Source: VBCK01 sp036270655 (lineage in GTDB: Bacteria; Pseudomonadota; Gammaproteobacteria; Burkholderiales; Burkholderiaceae_F). Taken from it: a DNA stretch of 64,000 nt. Both the position numbers and the translations under genes were made by a program. Under the pieces are notes generated by a model, which saw nothing but the letters and a program-made list of their open reading frames with translations, was not told the origin of the DNA and made no database searches. Location of the stretch: the NCBI GenBank assembly GCA_036270655.1, contig DATBCD010000071.1, positions 13,018 to 77,017 on the forward strand. The letters are read 5' to 3'. Numbering within the stretch: position 1 is the first letter of the stretch; each line of letters begins with the position of its first letter. Shown piece after piece: positions 52,769 to 60,923 of the stretch.

Positions 52769-54277
52769 GTGCGCGGCCTGGCCGCCTGGTCGTGGCGCCC
52801 TTGCATGGTCGTCGCTGCCCTGCTGGCGGCGCAGCCCGCGCCGGGCGACGAAATTCTGAGAGTCGGCTCCAAGCGCTTTACCGAGTCGACGATCCTGGGC
52901 GAGATCCTGACCCAGACCGCGCAGCGTGCGGGCCCGGCCGAGCATATTCCGGGCATCGGCAACACCGCGATCCTGTTCGAGGCGCTGCGCAGCGGCTCGA
53001 TCGATCTGTACCCGGAGTACCTGGGCACGATCGAGCTCGAGATTCTGCATCACGAGCGGGCCGGCTCGACCATGGCCCAGGTCGATCAGGAGCTGTCGCC
53101 GCTCGGGTTGGGCGTCGACATCGCGCTGGGCTTCGAAAACTCCTATGCGATCGGCGTGCGCCGCGACACGGCGCAGGCGCTGGGCCTGGAGCGCATCAGC
53201 GACCTGGCCGGCCACCCGGACCTGCGGATCGGGCTGTCGCACGAATTCCTCGGAAGGGCCGATGGCTGGCCGGGGCTGGCCCGTCACTACGGCCTGACTG
53301 CCCGGCCCAGCGGGCTGGACCACGGTCTGGCGTACGAAGCGCTGGCAGCGCGCCAGGTCGACGTGATCGATCTGTACACGACGGATGCCAAGATCGCCCG
53401 CTACGGCATTCAGGTGCTGCGGGACGACCGGGGCTACTTCCCGCGCTATGACGCGGTCGTGCTGTTCCGGCGTTCGGTGCCGCAGCGGTTCCCGCAGGCC
53501 TGGGCTGCGCTCAAGACGCTGGCCGGGCGCATCGACCAGAACCGGATGATCGAGTTGAACGCTGCCGCCGAGCTGGACCATCGCACAGCGCGGGACATCG
53601 CCCGATCGTTTCTCGACCAATCGAGCCTGGCCGGAGTGCGCCCGACTTTTCGCCAGCGCCTGTTCGGCGAAGACTTCGCGCGCCTGGCGCGCCAGCATGT
53701 CGTGCTGGTGCTGCTTTCGGTGGCCGCGGCCGCCGCGGCCGGCATTCCACTCGGCGTCGCCGCGGCCCGCTGGCCTCGCGCGGGCAGCGTGATCCTGGCT
53801 GTGGTCGGTGCCCTTCAGACGATTCCGGCGCTGGCCCTGCTGGCCGCCTTGATTCCGGTGCTGGGTGCGATCGGGACCCGCCCGGCGCTGCTCGCCCTGT
53901 TCATCTTCGCGTTGCTGCCGATCGTGCGCAACACGGCGGTCGGACTGGCCCAGGTGCCGCAGGTGGTGCGCGAGGCCGCCACCGCGCTGGGGGCGCGCAG
54001 CCTGGTGCGGCTGTGGACCGTGGAGCTGCCGCTCGCCTCGCCGGTGATTCTGGCCGGCGTGCGAACCGCCGCCGTGATCAGCGTCGGCACCGCGACCATC
54101 GCGGCATTCGTCGGGGCCGGCGGATTCGGCGAGCGCATCTCGATCGGCCTGGCGCTGAACGACCACCAGATGCTGCTGGCCGGGGCATTGCCGGCTGCGG
54201 CGCTGGCGCTGCTGTTCGAGGCGCTGTTCGGCCTGCTGGAACGCGTTGCGCGCGGTCCGACCGGCCGTCAGCCATAG
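52769..54277 (+). CDS. Glycine betaine/ergothioneine-type binding protein-permease fusion
   Basis: 502 residues from GTG 52769. An N-terminal signal is followed by a ProX/OpuBC-like binding domain (about 27-295: RVGSKRFTESTILGEIL, SGSIDLYPEYLGT). A six-segment permease (about 305-500) has the EAA loop PQVVREAATALGAR. Single-chain fusions of this kind import osmoprotectants or, in EgtU, ergothioneine. No ATPase gene is adjacent, so one must be supplied elsewhere. It lies convergent to the selenium importer and directly after LivM. Its link to the sen genes is an inference. Confidence 0.85.
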   Translation: MRGLAAWSWRPCMVVAALLAAQPAPGDEILRVGSKRFTESTILGEILTQTAQRAGPAEHIPGIGNTAILFEALRSGSIDLYPEYLGTIELEILHHERAGSTMAQVDQELSPLGLGVDIALGFENSYAIGVRRDTAQALGLERISDLAGHPDLRIGLSHEFLGRADGWPGLARHYGLTARPSGLDHGLAYEALAARQVDVIDLYTTDAKIARYGIQVLRDDRGYFPRYDAVVLFRRSVPQRFPQAWAALKTLAGRIDQNRMIELNAAAELDHRTARDIARSFLDQSSLAGVRPTFRQRLFGEDFARLARQHVVLVLLSVAAAAAAGIPLGVAAARWPRAGSVILAVVGALQTIPALALLAALIPVLGAIGTRPALLALFIFALLPIVRNTAVGLAQVPQVVREAATALGARSLVRLWTVELPLASPVILAGVRTAAVISVGTATIAAFVGAGGFGERISIGLALNDHQMLLAGALPAAALALLFEALFGLLERVARGPTGRQP

Positions 54278-54372
54278 CAGGCTCGCGACAGAAGCCGCAC
54301 CTTGAGAGTTTATCTTCCGAGGGCACACCTGGGCCGGCCTGCTCCCAGGCTACTGCGACGTTCGCGCTCCGG

Positions 54373-55194
54373 CTAGCGCGTCATCGCCCGGCGCGCGAAA
54401 TAACTCGCGGCGTCCACCGCCAGCACCAGCGCCAGCATCGCAACCAGGATCGTCGCGGTGCGCGTCATCTGGAACAGGCCCAGGTGATAGGTCAGCAACT
54501 GGCCCAATCCGCCCGCTCCGACCACGCCCAGGATCGAGGCGGCCCGGATGTTGTTTTCCCAGCGGTACAGCGTGTACGACAGCAACTGCGGCGCAACCTG
54601 GGGCAGGGTGGCATACAGCAGAATCTGCGCCGGGCGCGCGCCTTGCGCCCGCAATGCGAAGGCCGGCCCCGGCGCCGCATTTTCGATTGCCTCGGCGAAC
54701 AGGCGCCCGAGCACGCCGGTCGTGTGCAAAGCGAGCGCCAGCGTTCCGGCCATAGGACCCAGGCCGGCCGCGATCAGCAACATGGATGCCCAAACCAGCT
54801 CGGGCACGGCGCGCAGCGCGTTCAGAAGCAATCGGGTCGGCACGCGCCAGAAAGCGCGCGCGTGCGTTCGAGCCGCCGGCAACGCCAGCAGCAGCCCGAA
54901 GAGCGCGGCCAGCAGCGTTCCGAGCGCCGACATGGCCAGCGTCTCCGCGGTGGCCTGGGCGACCTTGCGGACAAACGGAGGCGATGCATCGGGCGGGAAG
55001 AACTCGCGGATGAATCGGGCCATCGCTGCCAGCGACTCGCGCGACCAGAACGCCGACCACTGCAGATCCAGGCTCCAGAAGCTCGCGATCACCAGCGCGA
55101 CGACCGCAAGCAGCAGCCAGCCGCCGCGCGCCCGCCGGCCGATCAGGCCGGACGGCAGCCGTTGCGCGACGCCAAAATCGTCACCCGGGCTCAT
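54373..55194 (-). CDS. PhnE-like ABC permease (second copy)
   Basis: 273 residues, about six membrane segments with the EAA loop ALRAQGARPAQILLYATLPQ. Paired with the upstream permease through an ATGA overlap (55191-55194). Together with PhnC- and PhnD-like subunits it would form an importer. The last gene of the senA operon on this strand. Confidence 0.9.
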   Translation of the reverse strand: MSPGDDFGVAQRLPSGLIGRRARGGWLLLAVVALVIASFWSLDLQWSAFWSRESLAAMARFIREFFPPDASPPFVRKVAQATAETLAMSALGTLLAALFGLLLALPAARTHARAFWRVPTRLLLNALRAVPELVWASMLLIAAGLGPMAGTLALALHTTGVLGRLFAEAIENAAPGPAFALRAQGARPAQILLYATLPQVAPQLLSYTLYRWENNIRAASILGVVGAGGLGQLLTYHLGLFQMTRTATILVAMLALVLAVDAASYFARRAMTR

Positions 55195-56045
55195 CGAAGC
55201 AACCCGCGCAGCCACGCGCTCAAGCCGTCGGCCAGCGCAACGAGCCCGAAGAAAACCAGCTGCATCGTGGCGACCTCGCTGCCCGCCAGCATCTTCAGCG
55301 AGCTGTCCATCTGCTGGCCGAGCCCTCCTGCGCCGACGAAACCGAGCACGACCGAGGAGCGGATCGCGCATTCCCAGCGGTACACCGCATACGAGGTGAG
55401 CTCCGGAGCCGCCTGAGGCAGCAGGCCGTAGAAGAACGCCTGCAGGCGGCCGCCGCCGTTGGCAAGCAGCGTGCGGGTCGGGTGCGCGTCGCTGCTTTCC
55501 AGGATCTCGGCGAATACCTTGCCCAGCATCCCGCCGTAGGTGAGCCCGATCGCCAGCACGCCGGAAGTCGGCCCGAGACCGACCACGCGCACGAACACCA
55601 GCGCCCACACCAGCTCCGGCACCGTGCGAAGCGCCACCATCACGGCCCGGGCGGCCTGTCGCACCACGAAGGGCCACGCGGCCATGCGCCCGGCCAGGCT
55701 GGATATCGACAGCGCCGCGGTTGCCGCCAACGCGAGCGGCGCCGCCAGCAACAGCGCCACGCTCATGCCTGCGGTGGCGATCGCGACCGTCCGCCACGTT
55801 TCGCGTACCACCAGCGCCAGGAAACCGGCGCTCAGGTCGGGCGACGCGAAGCCGGCCAGGAAGTGCGCCGTCACGCGCAGGCTGCGTGCCTCGAACATCT
55901 GCCAGGGCCTGAATTCGGTCAGCACCAGCAGCGGCCATAGCAGCAGTATCGAGACGATCAGCCACGTGGCGCGGCCGCGCCACGCCGGGTCGCGCGCCGG
56001 CGCCGGTCGGGTCAGGGCGATTGCCGCACCCGGATCCATCGCCAT
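55191..56045 (-). CDS. PhnE-like ABC permease (first copy)
   Basis: 284 residues, membrane protein with GLTYGGMLGKVFAEILES and the EAA loop GGGRLQAFFYGLLPQ. Homologous to the following PhnE-like gene; two PhnE-type permeases per system are common in this transporter group. Starts 15 bases after PhnC-like. Confidence 0.9.
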   Translation of the reverse strand: MAMDPGAAIALTRPAPARDPAWRGRATWLIVSILLLWPLLVLTEFRPWQMFEARSLRVTAHFLAGFASPDLSAGFLALVVRETWRTVAIATAGMSVALLLAAPLALAATAALSISSLAGRMAAWPFVVRQAARAVMVALRTVPELVWALVFVRVVGLGPTSGVLAIGLTYGGMLGKVFAEILESSDAHPTRTLLANGGGRLQAFFYGLLPQAAPELTSYAVYRWECAIRSSVVLGFVGAGGLGQQMDSSLKMLAGSEVATMQLVFFGLVALADGLSAWLRGLLR

Positions 56046-56060
56046 GATGATCGATCGCCG

Positions 56061-56909
56061 CTAGCGCCAGACCATCGGCACCGCAGCGGGCTCGTTCACG
56101 TCTTCGGCAGGCGGCTCGCACGGTTGCGGTGCGGGCGCCGCATGCGCGTAGAGACGATCGAGCTGCTCCGGCGATACCTCGGAGGCCGCGCCATCGAAGC
56201 GAACCGCTCCGTCGCGCAAACCGACCACGCGCGGAAAATTCGCCAGAGCCATGTCGACCTGGTGCATCGATACGATCAGCGTGGCGCCGCGCTGCAAGGC
56301 CTGCTGTCGCAGGATCTGCAGCGCCCGCGCGCCGCGCACCGGATCCAGGGCCGACAGCGGCTCGTCCAGCAGCCACAGACGCGCCGGCGAAACCAGCGCG
56401 CGCGCCAGGCTGACACGCTGGCGCTCTCCGCCCGACAGTCGATCGACCCGGTCGAACAAGCGCTCGCCCAGGTCGAATCGAGCCAGCGCCTGATGCGCGG
56501 CGCCGAGGTCGATCGGATAGAGCAGCGACCGCATGCTGCTCGCCAGACCCATCGCCGGCAGGCGCCCCGCCAGCACCGCCGTCACGACCCGCTGGCGCGG
56601 CGGCAATGGCGGCACCTGGGGCGCCAGGAAGAGGCGACCGCGCAGCTGCTTGCGCCGGCGCGGCCCCAGCGACCATGGTTCCACGCCGTCGAGCAGGACG
56701 CGTCCGCGGTCGGCGCGCAGCGCCGCGGCCGCCGCGTGCAGCAGCGTGGTCTTGCCGGCGCCGGACGGGCCAACCACGGCCAGATGCTCGCCGCCGCTGA
56801 TCCGCAGATCGACTTCGTCCAGTGCGGGGTGCGCGCGCGCCTGCGCGCCCGGATAGCGGACCGACACGCGCTCCAGCTGCAAACTCAAGCCGAGCGCGTC
56901 CGGCTTCAC
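56061..56909 (-). CDS. PhnC-like ABC ATPase
   Basis: 282 residues. Intact Walker A GPSGAGKTT, signature LSGGERQRV, Walker B LWLLDEPLSALD, and switch His in IVSMHQVD. It begins inside the PhnD-like stop codon (ATGA at 56906-56909). The C-terminus has a Pro-rich extension. It energises import by the two downstream permeases. Confidence 0.92.
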   Translation of the reverse strand: MKPDALGLSLQLERVSVRYPGAQARAHPALDEVDLRISGGEHLAVVGPSGAGKTTLLHAAAAALRADRGRVLLDGVEPWSLGPRRRKQLRGRLFLAPQVPPLPPRQRVVTAVLAGRLPAMGLASSMRSLLYPIDLGAAHQALARFDLGERLFDRVDRLSGGERQRVSLARALVSPARLWLLDEPLSALDPVRGARALQILRQQALQRGATLIVSMHQVDMALANFPRVVGLRDGAVRFDGAASEVSPEQLDRLYAHAAPAPQPCEPPAEDVNEPAAVPMVWR

Positions 56910-57793
56910 AACAGGCCGGCGCTGCGCGCGGCAGCCTCGATGCCCTGGTAGTTCTCAGGCCGGGTCGGAATGAAACGGGAGGCCCGTTGCAGGCCCAGGA
57001 TTTCCTTGCCGTCCGGATCGTCGGGCGACAGGTCGAGGAAAGCCTGCCGCAGCCGGTCGCGCAGCGCCGCCGGCATCTTCGCGCTGACCGACCAGTTGTA
57101 GTCGTAGAACGTGGGCGTCGTGAAGAACACCCTGACCTGGGCCGGATCGACTTTGTGTTCCGCGACGAACTTGTCCCACACGGAGATGTTCACGGCCCCG
57201 GCGTCGACCTTGCCGCCGGCCACGGCCGCGATGGTGGCGTCGTGCGCGCCCGAAAAGCTGATGCGACGCAGATCACGCTCCGGATCGATGCCTGCCCGCA
57301 GCAGAAAACTGCGCGGCATCAGGTGGCCGGACGTACTGGACTGCGATCCGAAACTGAACGTACGTCCCTTCAGATCCGCCAGGGTGCTGATGCCACTGGA
57401 GGCTGCGGTGATGAAGACCGAGCGGAAGCTCTGGTCCTCGGCGCGCTGCACCAGCGGGATCACCTGTCCGCCGGAGCGCACGTTGGCCTGGACGAAGGTG
57501 AACCCGCCGAACCACGCCAGGTCCACCTTGCCGTTGACCAGCGCCTCCACCGCCGCCGCGTAATCGGTGACCGGCGTCCATTCGACCGACGTGCCCAGGC
57601 GCGCTTGCAAGTACCGGCCGAGCGGCGCGAACTTGCGCGCCAGCTCGGTCGGCGCCTCGTCGGGGATCGCGGTCACGCGCAGCGGCTGCTGCGCGCCGGC
57701 GGTCGCGGGTCCCAAGCCGGCCAGGCCGATCGCCGCCAGCACGGCGATGAGCGCCGCGCGACGGCGGCACGGCGGGACCGGATCATTCGTCAT
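56906..57793 (-). CDS. PhnD-like binding protein, putative selenate/selenium-compound receptor
   Basis: 295 residues, exported (signal ends near TAGA-QQPLRV). The PhnD fold shows AIPDEAPTELARKFAPLG, VDLAWFGGFTFV, FSFGSQSSTSGHLMPR and TTPTFYDYNWSV. This pattern matches the subfamily annotated as putative selenate ABC transporter binding protein, rather than phosphonate-binding PhnD. The gene starts inside the senA stop codon (ATGA, 57790-57793), so they are cotranslated. Ligand identity (selenate, selenite or other) is inferred from family and context. Confidence 0.87.
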   Translation of the reverse strand: MTNDPVPPCRRRAALIAVLAAIGLAGLGPATAGAQQPLRVTAIPDEAPTELARKFAPLGRYLQARLGTSVEWTPVTDYAAAVEALVNGKVDLAWFGGFTFVQANVRSGGQVIPLVQRAEDQSFRSVFITAASSGISTLADLKGRTFSFGSQSSTSGHLMPRSFLLRAGIDPERDLRRISFSGAHDATIAAVAGGKVDAGAVNISVWDKFVAEHKVDPAQVRVFFTTPTFYDYNWSVSAKMPAALRDRLRQAFLDLSPDDPDGKEILGLQRASRFIPTRPENYQGIEAAARSAGLL

Positions 57794-59052
57794 GGTGTGC
57801 TTCCGGCCGCCCCGGCGGGGGCGCAACTGCGAAAGCCTGCAAAGATATCATTTCGCTCGGGAGTGAAGAAATTCCGGTAGCACGGATGGCGCAACCGCGG
57901 ATGCGTCGCCCACGATGCGCCGCGCAATACGCGACGTGAACCGAACCAGGGCAGCGAGTAGTCGCGGTACGGATGGGGCGCGAAGCCCGGGTACGGCTCG
58001 AACGTCGAGGCCGTCCACTCCCACACCCGGCCGGTGCGGATCGGCGTCGCCGCCGGTGCTGCGGCCAGGGCGGCCACCTCCCATTCGAACTCGGTCGGCA
58101 GGCGCCGTCCGGCCCAGCGACACCATGCCTGCGCCTCATGCCAGGTCAGATTGGTGACTGGCGCCGTTTCGTCGAGCGCGATCCACTCGCCGAACCAGCG
58201 CTGCTGCCAGCCGCTGCCGGCAGGCCGCCAGAACCGGGGCCGGCGCACATCGCCGCGCTGGCGCCAGGCCCAGCCGTCGGCGCTCCAGTAGCGCGGCTCC
58301 TCATATCCGCCGCCGGTCACGAACGCGGCAAAGGCGGCGTTGTCGACCGGCTCCCGGTCGATGCGGAAACGGTCCGTATCGACCCAGTGCGGCATGGATT
58401 CGTTGTCGAAAGCGAAATCCGTGCTGGCGGCTCCAGCCTGGAAGCGCGTCGCCTCGAACACGAGCTCCTCGGGCCCCGCGGCGTCGACCGGGTCCGACTC
58501 CGGCCGCGCGCCGGGATCGAGCCGGATGCCCAGCGAGTTGGCCATGTAAACGGCGGCCTCGTGGTGCATATCCTCGTGCATCAGCGTCAGCCAGGCGAAG
58601 TACAGCGGTCCCTCGGCGCTGGCATCGGCGCGCGCCAGGATCTGAAGCGTCTGCTCGAGGCCGCGGGCCAGGTAGTCGCGCGTGGCGGCGGCATCCGGCA
58701 GCGGCAGTTGCCAGCGCGTCGTGTGCTCGACCCGGCTCGAGTCGTACAGCGCATCGGCACCGGCCAGGGTGCCCGCGGCGCGCGGCGCGTCCGGATCGGC
58801 GTCGATCCCGCGCAGCCGCTGCGGATTGCGCCCGATCCAGTACTCCTGGAACCAGCCCACGTGACCGAGCTCCCACAACGGCGGATTGAGCTCGGCCGAA
58901 TAGGGGACCGCAAGCCCCGTCGACTGCAACGCGTGCTCGATGCCGGCGAACGTGCTCAGCGTGCTGGCACGCGTGTCGATCAGTGCGGCGCTGAGTCGAT
59001 CGCGATCGGCGCGGCGGATCAGCGTCGGGTCGTCGATGGTCGGCATAGGCAT
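57790..59052 (-). CDS. senA: Selenoneine synthase SenA (EgtB-like, three-His iron enzyme)
   Basis: 420 residues. The N-terminal DinB-like domain carries the iron-binding triad: His64 (WELGHVGWF) and His159/His163 (MHEDMHHEA). The C-terminal FGE/sulfatase-modifying domain runs from about 215 to 410 (VTNLTWHEAQAWCRWAGRRLPTEFEWE, boundaries; GFRSCAPAG). EgtB makes the C-S bond of ergothioneine; SenA makes the C-Se bond of selenoneine from hercynine and a selenosugar. SenB and SelD nearby support SenA. No EgtD for hercynine is in the window. Start is ATG 59052 or 59046. Confidence 0.85.
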   Translation of the reverse strand: MPMPTIDDPTLIRRADRDRLSAALIDTRASTLSTFAGIEHALQSTGLAVPYSAELNPPLWELGHVGWFQEYWIGRNPQRLRGIDADPDAPRAAGTLAGADALYDSSRVEHTTRWQLPLPDAAATRDYLARGLEQTLQILARADASAEGPLYFAWLTLMHEDMHHEAAVYMANSLGIRLDPGARPESDPVDAAGPEELVFEATRFQAGAASTDFAFDNESMPHWVDTDRFRIDREPVDNAAFAAFVTGGGYEEPRYWSADGWAWRQRGDVRRPRFWRPAGSGWQQRWFGEWIALDETAPVTNLTWHEAQAWCRWAGRRLPTEFEWEVAALAAAPAATPIRTGRVWEWTASTFEPYPGFAPHPYRDYSLPWFGSRRVLRGASWATHPRLRHPCYRNFFTPERNDIFAGFRSCAPAGAAGSTP

Positions 59053-59135
59053 TCGTATTGTGCCGCACCTGGCGTCGAAGACACTTTGCGGCGAAACTTA
59101 AAGCTCTAGCCAAAGAGACATCACATCCGGATTTC

Positions 59136-59693
59136 ATGCGGATCTCACCGGCAGTATTGCTTGCCCTTCTGGGAACATGTGCGATTGCGCAACCGCATGG
59201 GGATTCGTGCCAGGCGCAAATTCCCAGGTCGCTTGCGGACGCACTGGCGCGGGCATTCCCCGGATATCGAACTCCGCTGGAATTCGACAACGCGCCGGAA
59301 GACATCAAGGCCAACCGGTCGCACGGTGGAACCGGGTGTCTGGGCGTTGCGACCGCCGATTTCACGGGTGATGGAAAAAAGGACTATCTGATCGGATTGA
59401 CGGCGGTGAAGGGGAGCAAGGGCCTGGCCGTGATCGCGCTTCCGAAAAAGGGCGGGTGGAACTTCCAACGAATTACCACCTGGACCGAGGACGCCAGATT
59501 TCGGCAGTACGTCGACGTGGTGAAGCCGGGGCGATATGACCGAACCGGGGCAGCGGCCGCTCGGCGGGACCCCGGCGAGAAGCAGTCGATCGATTGCCCG
59601 AACTGGGGAGCGCTGGTCGGTGCGGTCGAGGCAACTGGCATCGTCTATTGCTACCGGGGCGGACGCTGGTCGCATGTCCGGGTCTCGGGCTGA
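59136..59693 (+). CDS. Exported protein with FG-GAP-like repeat, unknown function
   Basis: 185 residues. A short signal (MRISPAVLLALLGTCAIA) precedes a mature domain. It contains GVATADFTGDGKKDYLIGLT, a calcium-loop or FG-GAP-like motif, and several Cys (SCQAQI, TGCLG, SIDCPNW, IVYCYRG) that may form disulfides. Divergent from senA with an 83-base gap. No function assigned. Confidence 0.6.
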   Translation: MRISPAVLLALLGTCAIAQPHGDSCQAQIPRSLADALARAFPGYRTPLEFDNAPEDIKANRSHGGTGCLGVATADFTGDGKKDYLIGLTAVKGSKGLAVIALPKKGGWNFQRITTWTEDARFRQYVDVVKPGRYDRTGAAAARRDPGEKQSIDCPNWGALVGAVEATGIVYCYRGGRWSHVRVSG

Positions 59694-59746
59694 CGCTGCC
59701 TGAGTCCGCGACGCCGGGCGCGCCAGCGCCGCCGACCGACGGTCGA

Positions 59747-60607
59747 TCACGGATTGGCCGCGGTGACGACCCAAAAAGCGCACGGCAGCGGCACGGAGTT
59801 GTCGACCTGGTGTCGGGCCAGCGCCGCGCGGATCGAGTCGGCCGCCGCGGCCCGCAGCTCGGTCGGCTGACCGTCCAGAGCCCGGCTCGCCGGCCCGATT
59901 GCCAGCGCCGTGTCGACCGCCGCCTCGAGGCCGCGACCGTTGGCCAGGTCGAGCGAAAGATCGAACGGCTCCAGATCGATCGTATCGAACCCGGCCTGTC
60001 CGAGGACCGCGCGCACGCGCGCCTCGGACGCCAGCGAGAAGGGGCCTGGATCCTCGGGGCCGACCTCGGGCAGCCGCGGGACGTGCCGGTAGGCCTCCTG
60101 CAGCGCCATCATGATCCAGGAGTTCTCGCGCGGCCCGCGCCAGCAGGCCATCGCGAGGCGCGCGCCGCGGCGCAGGCCGTGGCGCATGTTGGCGAACGAC
60201 CGCGCCGGGTCCGCGAAGAACATCACGCCGAAACGCGAGCACAGCAGATCGGCCCGGCCGGCCTCGAACCGGTACGCCGTGGCATCGGCCAGCGCGAACT
60301 GGATCGACAGGCCTGGCGGCGCCAGTTGCCGTGCCCGCTCCAGCATCGGAGCGGACACGTCGACCCCCAGCACACGACCGGTCGGCGCAACGCGCTGCGC
60401 CAGCGCGATCGATGTGGCACCGCATCCGCAACCGATGTCCAGCACGCTCTCGCCCACGCGTGCGGCGGCCCGATCCAGCAGGATCTGGCCGATCGGCGCG
60501 AGCAGCACATCCTGCAACTGCTGCCGATTCAGCCAGCGCTGGCCGCCCGGGCCATTCCAGTAGGCGATCTCATCGGCGTTACGGTCGTCGGCGGCAAGGA
60601 GTGTCAT
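59747..60607 (-). CDS. Class I SAM-dependent methyltransferase
   Basis: 286 residues. The SAM motif VLDIGCGCGATSIALA is followed by VLGVDVSAPML. It resembles the UbiE-like methyltransferases with an N-terminal WNGPGGQRWL. It is not EgtD, which has a different fold and length. It lies between senA and senB on the minus strand; whether it methylates a selenium compound is open. Confidence 0.82.
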   Translation of the reverse strand: MTLLAADDRNADEIAYWNGPGGQRWLNRQQLQDVLLAPIGQILLDRAAARVGESVLDIGCGCGATSIALAQRVAPTGRVLGVDVSAPMLERARQLAPPGLSIQFALADATAYRFEAGRADLLCSRFGVMFFADPARSFANMRHGLRRGARLAMACWRGPRENSWIMMALQEAYRHVPRLPEVGPEDPGPFSLASEARVRAVLGQAGFDTIDLEPFDLSLDLANGRGLEAAVDTALAIGPASRALDGQPTELRAAAADSIRAALARHQVDNSVPLPCAFWVVTAANP

Positions 60608-60747
60608 CGAACAGACTCCAGTTGGATCGTGTCGCCGATTCTAGTTGTCGAGTCTTGTACGTTGTTTCCCGAATCCGCAGGCGCGAGCTGCGCTCGCATG
60701 GTTGTATCCAGCTCGGCGCAAAGACTACTGGATGGACAATAAGGAGT

Positions 60748-60857
60748 CCCCTCTCCCGCTTGCGGGAGAGGGCAGGGAGAGGGTGTTTGCAACCGGGAAA
60801 CGCCACTCTGGAGACCCTCTCCCCCAACCCCTCTTCCAGGGAGTGGGAGAGGGGAAG
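60748..60857. repeat. Inverted pair of hairpin repeats upstream of senB
   Basis: A forward unit (CCCCTCTCCCGC-TT-GCGGGAGAGGG, 60748-60786) and a reversed, more decayed unit (60814-60857, ACCCTCTCCCCCAACCCC) face each other about 30 bases apart, a BIME-like arrangement. They occupy much of the 316-base gap between the methyltransferase and senB. No other feature is visible in that gap apart from the senB ribosome site. Confidence 0.8.
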
Positions 60858-60923
60858 AGCTCCGGGTGGAAACAACATATTGCAAGCTCACGTCTGATAG
60901 GCTTTCGCCGCTCGAGGACTCCG

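Noticed and set aside
54373..57793. Phosphonate (Phn) importer with C-P lyase function
   Set aside because: No phnGHIJKLM genes are adjacent and the binding protein sequence and senA linkage fit the putative selenate group better; phosphonate or phosphite is kept only as an alternative.
59747..60607. EgtD-type histidine methyltransferase completing selenoneine synthesis
   Set aside because: The protein is a UbiE-like class I methyltransferase and lacks the EgtD fold and length, so hercynine supply is not shown here.
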